This document shows positions 7,093 to 14,502 of a stretch of DNA of 14,502 nt, in pieces (the first letter of the stretch is position 1; each line of letters opens with the position of its first letter). Both the position numbers and the translations under genes were made by a program. The notes beneath the pieces were generated by a model, which searched no databases, was not told where the DNA came from, and saw only the letters and a program-made list of their open reading frames with translations. The stretch lies in the NCBI GenBank assembly GCA_005773145.1, contig SXHS01000210.1, positions 1-14,502 of the forward strand, given 5' to 3'. This stretch comes from Planctomycetaceae bacterium. Lineage in GTDB: Bacteria; Planctomycetota; Planctomycetia; Pirellulales; Pirellulaceae.

Positions 7093-7755
7093 GTGCAGCT
7101 GATTTCCTTAAATGTCAGCGCGATCCAGGCCGTGTTCCACCGTGGTCGGCTTGTGGAGACCGGCATCTTCAAGCGGCCGGTCCTGGATCGGCGGCGCCTG
7201 ACACGCATGCGCATCGAAGGCGACCAGCAGGCCGACCTGCGTCATCATGGTGGGGTCGACAAGGCTGTGTATTGCTATCCCCAAGAGCACTACGCGTACT
7301 GGAAAAAAGAATTGTCGCGCGACGACCTGAGTCCGGGGGCATTCGGAGAAAATCTGACCGTCACTGGACTGGACGAGACCGAGGTCTGTATCGGGGACGT
7401 GTTTCGTATCGGCGACGCCGTCGTCCAGGTGAGTCAACCGCGCACCCCCTGTTTCAAATTGGGGATTCGGCTGGAGCTACCTGCGATTGTCGAGCTGTTT
7501 CTCCGCAGCGGCCGGGTGGGATTTTACGTGCGGGTACTCGAAGAGGGGAACCTCGCGGCGGGGGATCCGATCACGGATATCGGTTGTGGCATCGGCCGCC
7601 TGACCGTCCGCGACGCGTGGCACCTGATGCATTTTGACCAGGCCAATCTCGAAGCCGCCGCACGGGCTGCACAATTGCCGGGCTTGGCCGACGACTGGAA
7701 GCAGACGTTTGGGCAGCGGGCCGGCGCGGTAGACCGAAAGCATCACATCGAATGA
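7093..7755 (+). CDS. yiiM: MOSC domain protein, YiiM-like
   Basis: A 220-residue protein close in length and layout to E. coli YiiM (about 224 residues), which belongs to the MOSC (molybdenum cofactor sulfurase C-terminal) family and is linked to reduction of N-hydroxylated compounds with a molybdenum cofactor. Visible signatures are EGDQQADLRHHGGVDKAVYC (42-61), the GAFGENLTVTGL stretch (82-93), and VSQPRTPCFKL with the conserved cysteine C120 that is thought to contact the cofactor. The C-terminal part (about 171-207, TVRDAWHLMHF onward) is the small 3-alpha domain. No signal peptide is seen, so it is cytosolic. The GTG start gives a family-length protein; a longer frame would read through tRNA-His and is rejected. 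The 3' end overlaps the convergent VOC gene by 13 bases. Confidence 0.87.
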   Translation: MQLISLNVSAIQAVFHRGRLVETGIFKRPVLDRRRLTRMRIEGDQQADLRHHGGVDKAVYCYPQEHYAYWKKELSRDDLSPGAFGENLTVTGLDETEVCIGDVFRIGDAVVQVSQPRTPCFKLGIRLELPAIVELFLRSGRVGFYVRVLEEGNLAAGDPITDIGCGIGRLTVRDAWHLMHFDQANLEAAARAAQLPGLADDWKQTFGQRAGAVDRKHHIE

Positions 7756-8138
7756 AAGCCAATGATATTGCCTTCGGTATCATGAGCGAGAGCGATGAAA
7801 CCGTGATCACCAATAGAGAATTTTTCCTTCACGATGTTGCCGCCATTTTCGGAAACGCGAGCTGCTTCCACCGCGCAGTCGTCGCAGCTGAAATACACCA
7901 ACGTGCCACCGCCGCCCGATGGGCAACCTGCCATTTTGACCAGCATCCCGCAGGCACCGTAGGTCGTGGGACTGGTTGCCTTGTCTGAAGGGAATGCCCA
8001 CATTTCCATATCCCCTAACTCAGGAGTCGGTGAAGGCATTTCGACCAGCGAAATTGCGAGTACGCTTTCATAAAATTTCTTGGCACGTGCCATGTCCTGA
8101 ACATAAATCTCAAACCAGACGACTGAGTTACTTTTCAT
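7743..8138 (-). CDS. VOC family (glyoxalase/bleomycin-resistance fold) protein
   Basis: A 131-residue single-domain vicinal oxygen chelate protein. The opening VVWFEIYVQDMARAKKFYES is the typical first beta-alpha unit, and the end HDTEGNIIGFHSM is the typical last strand. E10 and E122 are at positions that often bind metal in the fold. GGCPSGGGGT-like glycine content and two nearby cysteines (C85, C88) lie in the middle. Functions in this family range from glyoxalase and dioxygenase to drug binding, so none is assigned. The ATG at 8138 has AAGGAAGGG upstream; the frame extends to 8279 but that part is unlike the family. My count gives about 52% GC for 7801-8138, against roughly 65-70% in sampled stretches of the neighbouring MOSC gene, which hints at horizontal acquisition. 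Confidence 0.83.
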   Translation of the reverse strand: MKSNSVVWFEIYVQDMARAKKFYESVLAISLVEMPSPTPELGDMEMWAFPSDKATSPTTYGACGMLVKMAGCPSGGGGTLVYFSCDDCAVEAARVSENGGNIVKEKFSIGDHGFIALAHDTEGNIIGFHSM

Positions 8139-8145
8139 GGCCAAA

Positions 8146-8154
8146 CCCTTCCTT
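8146..8154 (-). promoter_or_regulatory. Ribosome binding site of the VOC gene
   Basis: AAGGAAGGG on the minus strand, 7 bases before the ATG at 8138. It settles the start over upstream in-frame ATG codons. Confidence 0.6.
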
Positions 8155-8284
8155 ATGTTGTTTTTCCTGGTTCGTCTTTCATAATGGATCCGATGCGGGA
8201 AGAGGAAGAAGAGTCCGTCGGTAGCTGAAAACGCGCACCCCGTTCGTTGATGTTTAGCCGGATCAATCGAAGAAATCAACCCCT

Positions 8285-8312
8285 AGGACATCGGATGCCC
8301 GCACAGTACAAT
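8285..8312 (+). promoter_or_regulatory. Candidate promoter of the DUF1549/DUF1501 pair
   Basis: AGGACA (8285-8290; 4 of 6 against TTGACA), a 16-base spacer, then TACAAT (8307-8312; 5 of 6 against TATAAT). Transcription would begin near 8319, only a few bases before the ATG at 8323, giving an almost leaderless mRNA. That fits the lack of a Shine-Dalgarno sequence before this gene. A 7-bp inverted repeat (8285-8291 with 8313-8319) overlaps the same stretch and could be an operator. Confidence 0.35.
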
Positions 8313-8322
8313 ATGTCCTGCA

Positions 8323-11241
8323 ATGACTCGTTCAAATCGACTCCTCCTTCTGCGTAATTCGTGTCCCGTGGCAGGCGTCTCGACCCGCTGCAGGCGTGTG
8401 CGGGTGTTGGTTCTGGCTGCGGTGGCTGCTGCCATCGGCGTGGCCTGCCTCGCCCTGCCGGTTGAAGCCCGGCCTCCCTATCGGCAGAGCCTCAAGAAGG
8501 TCTACGGCAATCGGCTGGCTGCCGCCGTGCATCAATGTGCCACGTGCCATCTGACTCGAGAGGAAGCTGACGCTCCCGAGGAATTCGATCCGGAGTACCC
8601 GCCGCACAACATGTTTGGCGAACGTCTGCGCATTCTCGGAGAACAGGCCCTCGGAGGTGGCAACTCCGGTCGCCCCCTTGATATCGCCGCCCGACTGAAG
8701 CAAATCGCCGACGAGGACACCGATGGCGACGGCGTCGCGAATGAGGTGGAGATTCTCGCTGGCCTTCATCCTGGGCGCGGCTCCCAAGTTCCTGCGGGGG
8801 ATGTGCTCGCTGCGGCCTTGGCCGCGCAGACGGCATGGCGTGCTGAGACAACCGGCTACGCGTGGGAACCGTTCCAGACTGTGCAGCGACCGCCGGTGCC
8901 CTCGTCTGTCGAGGTCACCGATCAAGCATGGATTCGCACTCCGATCGATCGATTTGTCGCCCGTGCGCACCAGCAAAAGAGATTGTCTGCCGCCCCACCC
9001 GCTCCACCGCATGTGCTGTTGCGACGAGTTTACCTCGACCTGATTGGACTCCCACCGACAGGCGAGCAGGTGCGCGCGTTCCTCGCGGATCCATCGCCGG
9101 ACGCCTATGAGCGAGAAGTGGATCGTCTGCTGGCCAGCCCGCAATACGGCCAACGATGGGGACGCCATTGGATGGACATCTGGCGCTACAGCGACTGGGC
9201 GGGATGGACCGACGGCAAGCAGATTCGCGATAGCCAACCGCATATCTGGCGATGGCGTGATTGGATTGTGGAGTCGCTCAATGCCGATCGTCCGTATGAC
9301 GAAATGCTCTGCAGCATGTTGGCCGCCGATGAATTAACTCCTACGGATCCTGATGAGTTACGCGCGACCGGTTTTCTGGTGCGCAACTTCAAATTGCTCA
9401 GCCGCGAAAAATGGATCGATGATACCATTGAGCACACGGCCAAGGCCTTCCTGGGGCTGACGTTGAACTGCGCCCGATGTCACGATCACATGTACGATCC
9501 GCTAACGCAGGAAGAGTACTACCGTTTTCGCGCAATTTTCGAGCCGCATCAGGTGCGGGCCGATCGTGTTCCGGGGGAGGCCGATCCAACGGTTGACGGT
9601 ATCGCTCGTGTCTTCGATGCCGAACCCCAGGCCGTCACTTATTTGTATGTGCGGGGGGACGATCGCCACCCCGACAAGAACCGCCCTCAGTCGGCACTTC
9701 CCCCATCCATGCTTGGCGGGGAATGGACACTGAAGCCCGTTTCACTTCCTTTGAACGCCTACTACCCAGGCATACAGTCGCATGTGCGGACTTCCCTGCT
9801 GAAGGCGGCCGAGTCTCACGTCGCCGCCGCACGCGGCCAGTGGGAGGAGGCAGAACTGGCCAAGTCAAAGGCAAGCGCACTCGCCCAAGCCACATCGGCG
9901 ACGGATGCCGATCGTCTGGCCAGCGCGAAGACTGAACGAGATTTCCGCCTGGCAGCAAGCCGACTGGCCGCAGCCGAAGCCCAGCGCGCCTCGACGATGG
10001 CTCGACTGGAAGCCGACCATGCGAAGTATGACGAAGCGGAACATCCGCAGGCGTTGGATTTAGCGCGGGCGGCCGTGCGCGCCGAACGAAATGCAGCCGT
10101 GGCCCAGGCCGCACTGGAATTGCAAATCGCGGAAAACGTGCTGGCCGACTGGCAAGCCAAAGTCGCTGCGGGTGATCCCGACGCCCCGCGTCGCATCCAA
10201 GGGGCCACCGAGAAGCGGGATGCGGCTGCTAAAACGCTTACCGAGGCGTTGGCAGCTCAGGCCAAAACAGACGGCGACTATTCTCCGTTGGTGGAGAAGT
10301 ACCCCAAAGAAAGTTCCGGGCGACGCGCGGCACTCGCCCATTGGCTGACGTCGCGCGATCAACCGTTGAGTGCCAGGGTGGCGGTGAACCACATCTGGAA
10401 TCGGCACTTTGGTCGAGGCCTAGTGGAAACCGTGTTTGACTTTGGTCAAAATGGCAAACCTCCTTCGCACCCGGCTCTCCTTGATTGGCTCGCCGCAGAA
10501 TTTATGGAGCCGACGTGGGGTGCGGCGTCGGGGCCACCCCAGGATCACCCCTGCGCTCCCTGGTCGATGAAACACATCCACCGCCTGATCGTCACCAGCG
10601 GCGTCTACCGTATGGCGTCCCAAGTCGATACCGCGCATCGCGAACTGGATCCGGAGAATCTCGCCTACACACGTATGACGCCAAAACGAATGGAAGCGGA
10701 ACTCGTGCGCGACTCCGTCTTGTATGTTGCGGGGAATTTGGATCTATCCGCCGGCGGCGCGGACATCGATCACGCCCAGGGATTCGCCGTGCCGCGACGA
10801 TCGCTCTACTTTCGCCAGGCCGCTGAGAAGCAAATGACCTTTCTAAAAATCTTCGATGTAGCCGCCGTCACCGAGTGCTACCAGCGAAAATCCAGCATCA
10901 TGCCTCAACAGGCGTTGGCGATGGCCAACAGCGAACTGACAATCACGCAAGCCCGTCGACTGGCCCGCGCGTGGGAGCATCGACCCTGTTCCTCCCCCGA
11001 GGAGTTCGTCGCGGCCGCGTTTGAACATGTGCTCGCACGCCCGGTCACACAGGCAGAGTGCGACATGTGTGTGCAATTCTTACACGATCGGACCACAGTC
11101 GTCCGCCAACCAACCGCTGGGCAAGAACTAAAATTGGAAGTATTGGAATTAAAGGTGCCGGTTGCCGATCCGGAATCGCGTGCTCGCGAAAGCCTGCTAC
11201 ATGTTTTGTTGAACCACCATGACTTTGTTACCATCCACTAG
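8323..11241 (+). CDS. Secreted planctomycete cytochrome-like protein, DUF1549 plus DUF1553 with coiled-coil insert
   Basis: A 972-residue protein. Residues 24-50 form a late signal sequence (RRVRVLVLAAVAAAIGVACLA...) after a 23-residue basic start; a GTG near 8398 is an alternative start. CATCH at 72-76 is a c-type haem motif, followed by an acidic DEDTDGDGVANEVE loop (130-143) like EF-hand or thrombospondin calcium sites. DUF1549 (PSCyt2) spans about 205-405 with a second CxxCH, CARCH, at 383-387. Residues about 488-650 are alanine-rich, charged and helical, probably a coiled coil. DUF1553 (PSD1) spans about 665-905, opening with RAALAHWLTS and VNHIWNRHFGRGLVET. The biochemical role of this family is not established; it is thought to be extracytoplasmic and is regularly paired with a DUF1501 protein, as here 72 bases downstream. 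No stop or frameshift is visible. Confidence 0.88.
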   Translation: MTRSNRLLLLRNSCPVAGVSTRCRRVRVLVLAAVAAAIGVACLALPVEARPPYRQSLKKVYGNRLAAAVHQCATCHLTREEADAPEEFDPEYPPHNMFGERLRILGEQALGGGNSGRPLDIAARLKQIADEDTDGDGVANEVEILAGLHPGRGSQVPAGDVLAAALAAQTAWRAETTGYAWEPFQTVQRPPVPSSVEVTDQAWIRTPIDRFVARAHQQKRLSAAPPAPPHVLLRRVYLDLIGLPPTGEQVRAFLADPSPDAYEREVDRLLASPQYGQRWGRHWMDIWRYSDWAGWTDGKQIRDSQPHIWRWRDWIVESLNADRPYDEMLCSMLAADELTPTDPDELRATGFLVRNFKLLSREKWIDDTIEHTAKAFLGLTLNCARCHDHMYDPLTQEEYYRFRAIFEPHQVRADRVPGEADPTVDGIARVFDAEPQAVTYLYVRGDDRHPDKNRPQSALPPSMLGGEWTLKPVSLPLNAYYPGIQSHVRTSLLKAAESHVAAARGQWEEAELAKSKASALAQATSATDADRLASAKTERDFRLAASRLAAAEAQRASTMARLEADHAKYDEAEHPQALDLARAAVRAERNAAVAQAALELQIAENVLADWQAKVAAGDPDAPRRIQGATEKRDAAAKTLTEALAAQAKTDGDYSPLVEKYPKESSGRRAALAHWLTSRDQPLSARVAVNHIWNRHFGRGLVETVFDFGQNGKPPSHPALLDWLAAEFMEPTWGAASGPPQDHPCAPWSMKHIHRLIVTSGVYRMASQVDTAHRELDPENLAYTRMTPKRMEAELVRDSVLYVAGNLDLSAGGADIDHAQGFAVPRRSLYFRQAAEKQMTFLKIFDVAAVTECYQRKSSIMPQQALAMANSELTITQARRLARAWEHRPCSSPEEFVAAAFEHVLARPVTQAECDMCVQFLHDRTTVVRQPTAGQELKLEVLELKVPVADPESRARESLLHVLLNHHDFVTIH

Positions 11242-11313
11242 ATCATTCGTGACGGCGGCCTGGTCCGTCGTTCGAGACCGAATTTCGCCATCCCGTCAAC
11301 AGAATCGCGCAAC

Positions 11314-12795
11314 ATGAAAGACGATTCAATTCACGGCGGCGGTGTTCGTTCGGGCTGCGGGATGGCTCGGCGCACGTTCCTTCACAACACGGGCATGGGA
11401 TTCACGGGGCTGGCGTTGCAGGCCATGTTGGCCCGCGATGGTGTCGCGGCCACGACCGGCGACGTCGGCGAACACCTGCCCCTGCACTCACCGCGTGCCC
11501 GCAGTGTAATCTGGATCTTTCTCTGTGGTGGCGTGAGCCACATGGAATCTTTCGACCCAAAACCGATGCTCACGAAGTACCACGGTATGATGGCCGAGGA
11601 GACGCCATTTCATCGCTTGTTCGATCCAGCGCTCGTCAACAAGAACCTCGTGGGCATCAATCCCTCGCATGGCAGCCGCAAACAATTATTCGGATTGCAG
11701 GCTGGGTTTAAGAAGTACGGCCAGTGTGGTTTGGAAGTGAGCGATTGGTTCTCCCACATCGGCCAATGCGCCGATGACCTGGCGGTCGTTCGTTCGCTTT
11801 GGACCGTGCACAACGATCACGGCACCCAACTGACATGGCACACCGGTCGTCATCCACGCGAGGGAGCATTTCCGACAATCGGCTCATGGGTTGCCTACGG
11901 CCTAGGGACACTGAATCAGAATTTGCCGGAGTTCGTGGTGCTCGGTACTCCCACCGGCGATTGCTGCGGCGGAGAATGGACGCACGGCGGTGGCTATTTG
12001 GGCCCTGAATACGCAGGGGTCCGTCTGGGTGTGGAGGACCAGGATCCGCTCCCCTACGTCTCGGCGCGACCGTGGGGTGTTTCGCCCGAGGAACAATCGG
12101 CCGAATTTAGCCTGCTCGGACGCTTGAATCAATTGGCGGGCATCGACTATCCCGACGATCCTCAACTTCGCGCCCGCATCAAGGCCTACGAACTGGCGTT
12201 CGGCATGCAGATGGCCGTACCGGAATCGCTGGAATTTCAACAGGAAACAGCCGAGACCTTGAACCTCTATGGCATGCAGGACAAGACCACTGAGCCCTTC
12301 GGCCGACTGTGCCTGACAGCACGTCGATTGGTAGAACGGGGCGTGCGCTTAGTGCAAATCTTTCATGGTGGGGGTGGCGGCGGGGAATGGGATGCGCACG
12401 GAGAATTGAAGAACAATCACAGCGAACTGTCGGCGCAAGTCGACCGCCCCATCGGTGGCCTGTTGCGCGATTTGAAACGGCGGGGCCTGCTCGATGAAAC
12501 TCTGGTGGTGTGGGGCACCGAATTTGGCCGGTCACCCGGCGCGCAGGGGACGGGGCGTGATCATCATCCCAACGCCTTTTGCGCGTGGCTCGCGGGGGGG
12601 GGAGTCAAGGGGGGCGTCACGCACGGCGCAACCGATGAACTGGGCTTTCATCCGGTCGAACATCCTCATTACGTCACGGACATTCACGCCACCGTGATGC
12701 ACCAGCTTGGACTTGATTCGCGGAGACTGGACTTGCCGGATCGGCGGCGGTTGGACCAGGATCACGGCGAACCCATTCGATCGATCTTGAGTTAG
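11314..12795 (+). CDS. DUF1501 family protein (alkaline phosphatase/sulfatase-like fold), Tat-type signal
   Basis: A 493-residue protein. The start carries a twin-arginine-like motif ARRTFLHN (18-25) followed by a weakly hydrophobic stretch to about residue 46, suggesting folded export. Typical DUF1501 blocks are present: SVIWIFLCGGVSHMESFDPKP (64-84), DLAVVRSLWTVHNDHGTQ, the HGGGGGGEWDAHG region, TLVVWGTEFGRSPGAQGTGRDHHP near the C-terminus, and a final DIHATVMHQLGLD. DUF1501 shares the alkaline phosphatase-like fold and its His/Asp-rich blocks resemble metal sites, but its substrate is not established. It follows the DUF1549/DUF1553 gene by 72 bases and should be cotranscribed and work with it. 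There is no clear Shine-Dalgarno sequence. A run of nine G (12594-12602) lies in frame inside the gene. Confidence 0.9.
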   Translation: MKDDSIHGGGVRSGCGMARRTFLHNTGMGFTGLALQAMLARDGVAATTGDVGEHLPLHSPRARSVIWIFLCGGVSHMESFDPKPMLTKYHGMMAEETPFHRLFDPALVNKNLVGINPSHGSRKQLFGLQAGFKKYGQCGLEVSDWFSHIGQCADDLAVVRSLWTVHNDHGTQLTWHTGRHPREGAFPTIGSWVAYGLGTLNQNLPEFVVLGTPTGDCCGGEWTHGGGYLGPEYAGVRLGVEDQDPLPYVSARPWGVSPEEQSAEFSLLGRLNQLAGIDYPDDPQLRARIKAYELAFGMQMAVPESLEFQQETAETLNLYGMQDKTTEPFGRLCLTARRLVERGVRLVQIFHGGGGGGEWDAHGELKNNHSELSAQVDRPIGGLLRDLKRRGLLDETLVVWGTEFGRSPGAQGTGRDHHPNAFCAWLAGGGVKGGVTHGATDELGFHPVEHPHYVTDIHATVMHQLGLDSRRLDLPDRRRLDQDHGEPIRSILS

Positions 12796-12823
12796 TCACT
12801 CTTTCCCTGGCAGAGCCCTCGTC

Positions 12824-12872
12824 GTGCCACACAAGACGGGTGCCCTAGTTGCGTGCCCGGATCCTGGGTGCC
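12824..12872 (+). repeat. Cluster of GTGCC words between DUF1501 and fumarase genes
   Basis: GTGCC occurs four times in 49 bases (12824, 12840, 12853, 12868), two of them as GGGTGCC. The gap 12796-12989 has no gene. The cluster may be a worn interspersed repeat; I see no strong hairpin or U-tract that would make it a terminator. Confidence 0.3.
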
Positions 12873-12977
12873 ACGGGCGGCGGTCGAAATGCGAGTCAAC
12901 GGTCCGATAATCCCCAATGGGCACCGCGTGCTGCATCAACTACAGTGAAGGCGGTCCGGTAGTGGCAGATTTGCGCT

Positions 12978-12982
12978 GGGAG
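12978..12982 (+). promoter_or_regulatory. Ribosome binding site of the fumarase gene
   Basis: GGGAG, 7 bases before the ATG at 12990, supporting that start. Confidence 0.55.
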
Positions 12983-12989
12983 TATCGCG

Positions 12990-14502
12990 ATGGCAACGCC
13001 TGAATTTCACTATCAAGAATTGTTTGAGCTCGGACTGGATGAAACGGAATATCGACTTTTGACCAAGGAGCATGTCGCGGTCAAGAACTACGACGGGCAC
13101 GACGTGTTGCTGGTCGAATCCGACGCGCTGACGCTGCTCTGTTCCCAGGCCTTCCACGACATTAGTTTTTTTCTCCGCCCGGCCCACTTGAAGCAACTGA
13201 GCGCCATCCTGGAAGACCCGGAGGCCTCTGACAACGACCGCATGGTCGCCCTCACGATGCTCAAGAATGCCGACGTCTCCAGCGCTGGCGTGCTGCCATT
13301 TTGCCAGGATACCGGCACGGCCATCGTGATGGGCAAGAAGGGGCATGCCGTCTGGTCCAAGGGTGACGAAGAGGCCCTGTCGCTGGGGGTCTATCAGGCC
13401 TACAACGAAAACAATCTGCGGTATTCCCAGAATGCACCGCTGACGATGTGGGACGAGAAGAACACAAATACAAACCTCCCTGCTCAACTAGATCTGGCCG
13501 CCTGCGACGGAGACGAGTACCGATTCTTATTCATTGCCAAAGGGGGCGGGTCCGCCAACAAGTCGTTTCTTTATCAAGAGACGCGCGCGGTCCTCAATCC
13601 CAAGACTCTCGTGCAATTCCTCACGGATAAAATGGTGACGCTAGGAACTGCTGCCTGCCCACCTTACCATCTGACGTTTGTGATTGGTGGATTGTCGGCC
13701 GAAGCCAATTTGAAGACCGTCAAATTGGCTTCCACACGTTATCTGGACAACCTGCCCACAACGGGCAACATCCATGGCCGAGCGTTTCGCGACCTGGAAC
13801 TCGAGGCGCAAATGCTCGAGTCCTCGCGCCAATGCGGCATCGGTGCTCAGTTTGGTGGTAAGTACTTTGCCCTCGACGTGCGCGTGATTCGCTTGCCACG
13901 ACACGGCGCGTCACTTCCAGTGGGCATTGGCGTATCCTGCAGTGCCGATCGACAGGCCAAGGGAAAGATCACCAAGAACGGCATCTTCTTGGAACAATTG
14001 GACTTCCACCCGTTGACCTACATTCCAGAATCCCTGCGCCATCGCAAGGATGAGGACGCGATCCGCGTGAATTTGAATCGACCCATGAAGGAGATCCTCG
14101 CTGAGCTGACACGATATCCCGTCGCCACGCGACTGCGACTAGACGGATCCATCATTGTGGCACGCGATATCGCGCATGCCAAGTTGAAGGAGCGACTGGA
14201 TCGGGGTGAACCCCTGCCGGACTACCTCAAGTCTCATCCCGTGTACTACGCCGGCCCAGCCAAAAAGCCCACGGGACTCCCGAGCGGATCCTTCGGCCCG
14301 ACCACGGCCGGCCGTATGGATTCGTATGTCGACTTGTTCCAGCGGAATGGCGGGAGCATGGTCATGATCGCCAAGGGAAACCGTGGCCCCCAAGTCACCG
14401 AGGCCTGCCATCGACACGGCGGGTTTTATCTGGGGAGCATCGGCGGTCCCGCCGCCATCTTGGCCACGGAGAGCATTCGCAACGTGCAGGTGCTCGAATA
14501 CC
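12990..14502 (+). CDS. fumA: Class I fumarate hydratase, iron-sulfur type (3' end outside window)
   Basis: The frame is open from ATG 12990 to the right edge, 504 residues, against about 548 for E. coli FumA, so some 40-45 residues are missing. The enzyme hydrates fumarate to L-malate in the citric acid cycle, in the cytosol, using an oxygen-sensitive [4Fe-4S] cluster. The three cluster cysteines are in place: C105 (PFCQDTGTAIVMG), C223 (AACPPYHLTFVIGG) and C317 (GVSCSADRQ), almost the same positions as in FumA. Also visible are GGGSANKSFLYQ (185-196), QCGIGAQFGGKYFALDVRVI (281-300), RLPRHGAS and the C-terminal beta-type domain with GPTTAGRMD and KGNRGPQV. The N-terminal and C-terminal catalytic parts are fused in one chain. 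It stands apart from its neighbours and follows the DUF1501 gene by 194 bases. Confidence 0.93.
   Translation, partial: MATPEFHYQELFELGLDETEYRLLTKEHVAVKNYDGHDVLLVESDALTLLCSQAFHDISFFLRPAHLKQLSAILEDPEASDNDRMVALTMLKNADVSSAGVLPFCQDTGTAIVMGKKGHAVWSKGDEEALSLGVYQAYNENNLRYSQNAPLTMWDEKNTNTNLPAQLDLAACDGDEYRFLFIAKGGGSANKSFLYQETRAVLNPKTLVQFLTDKMVTLGTAACPPYHLTFVIGGLSAEANLKTVKLASTRYLDNLPTTGNIHGRAFRDLELEAQMLESSRQCGIGAQFGGKYFALDVRVIRLPRHGASLPVGIGVSCSADRQAKGKITKNGIFLEQLDFHPLTYIPESLRHRKDEDAIRVNLNRPMKEILAELTRYPVATRLRLDGSIIVARDIAHAKLKERLDRGEPLPDYLKSHPVYYAGPAKKPTGLPSGSFGPTTAGRMDSYVDLFQRNGGSMVMIAKGNRGPQVTEACHRHGGFYLGSIGGPAAILATESIRNVQVLEY

Noticed and set aside
8332..9243. 303-codon minus-strand frame opposite the DUF1549 gene
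   Set aside because: The plus strand encodes an intact known family over the same bases, and the minus translation has no domain features.

Overview
The window looks like ordinary chromosomal DNA from a planctomycete, most likely of the Pirellulales type. The reasons are: a DUF1549/DUF1553 cytochrome-like protein followed by a DUF1501 protein, a pairing almost diagnostic of that phylum; an ECF sigma factor overlapping a Hanks-type serine/threonine kinase gene; leucine-rich-repeat secreted proteins; phytanoyl-CoA-dioxygenase-like and TIM-barrel isomerase genes; and a short interspersed inverted repeat of a kind I recall from these genomes. No ribosomal RNA or other taxonomic marker is present, so the placement is inference.

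Left part (1-3686, all minus strand). Read in the direction of transcription: a phytanoyl-CoA dioxygenase-like gene, a 301-base gap holding a perfect 26-bp inverted repeat, an ECF sigma factor, a transmembrane Ser/Thr kinase whose GTG start overlaps the sigma stop, and the first 27 codons of a secreted protein cut by the window edge. Sigma factor, kinase and secreted protein look like one signalling operon. The kinase carries an N-terminal Hx3Cx2C motif like zinc-binding anti-sigma factors, so it may be both anti-sigma factor and kinase.

Middle part (3687-8138). A 323-base divergent region separates the dioxygenase from a plus-strand pair: a sugar phosphate isomerase/epimerase-like TIM barrel and a secreted HExxH metalloprotease-like protein with C-terminal leucine-rich repeats. 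Next come tRNA-His(GTG) and a YiiM-like MOSC protein. A VOC-family protein of lower GC lies on the opposite strand, and its 3' end overlaps the MOSC gene by 13 bases.

Right part (8139-14502). A large secreted protein (possible haem site, acidic calcium-type loop, DUF1549, alanine-rich coiled coil, DUF1553) and its DUF1501 partner form a plus-strand pair, likely read from a promoter so close to the start codon that the mRNA would be nearly leaderless. A class I fumarate hydratase gene follows and runs off the right end with about 504 residues visible.

I found no CRISPR array, phage, transposase, toxin or biosynthetic cluster. The most unusual items are the anti-sigma-like kinase operon, the protease-LRR fusion, the inverted repeat, and the composite cytochrome-like protein.
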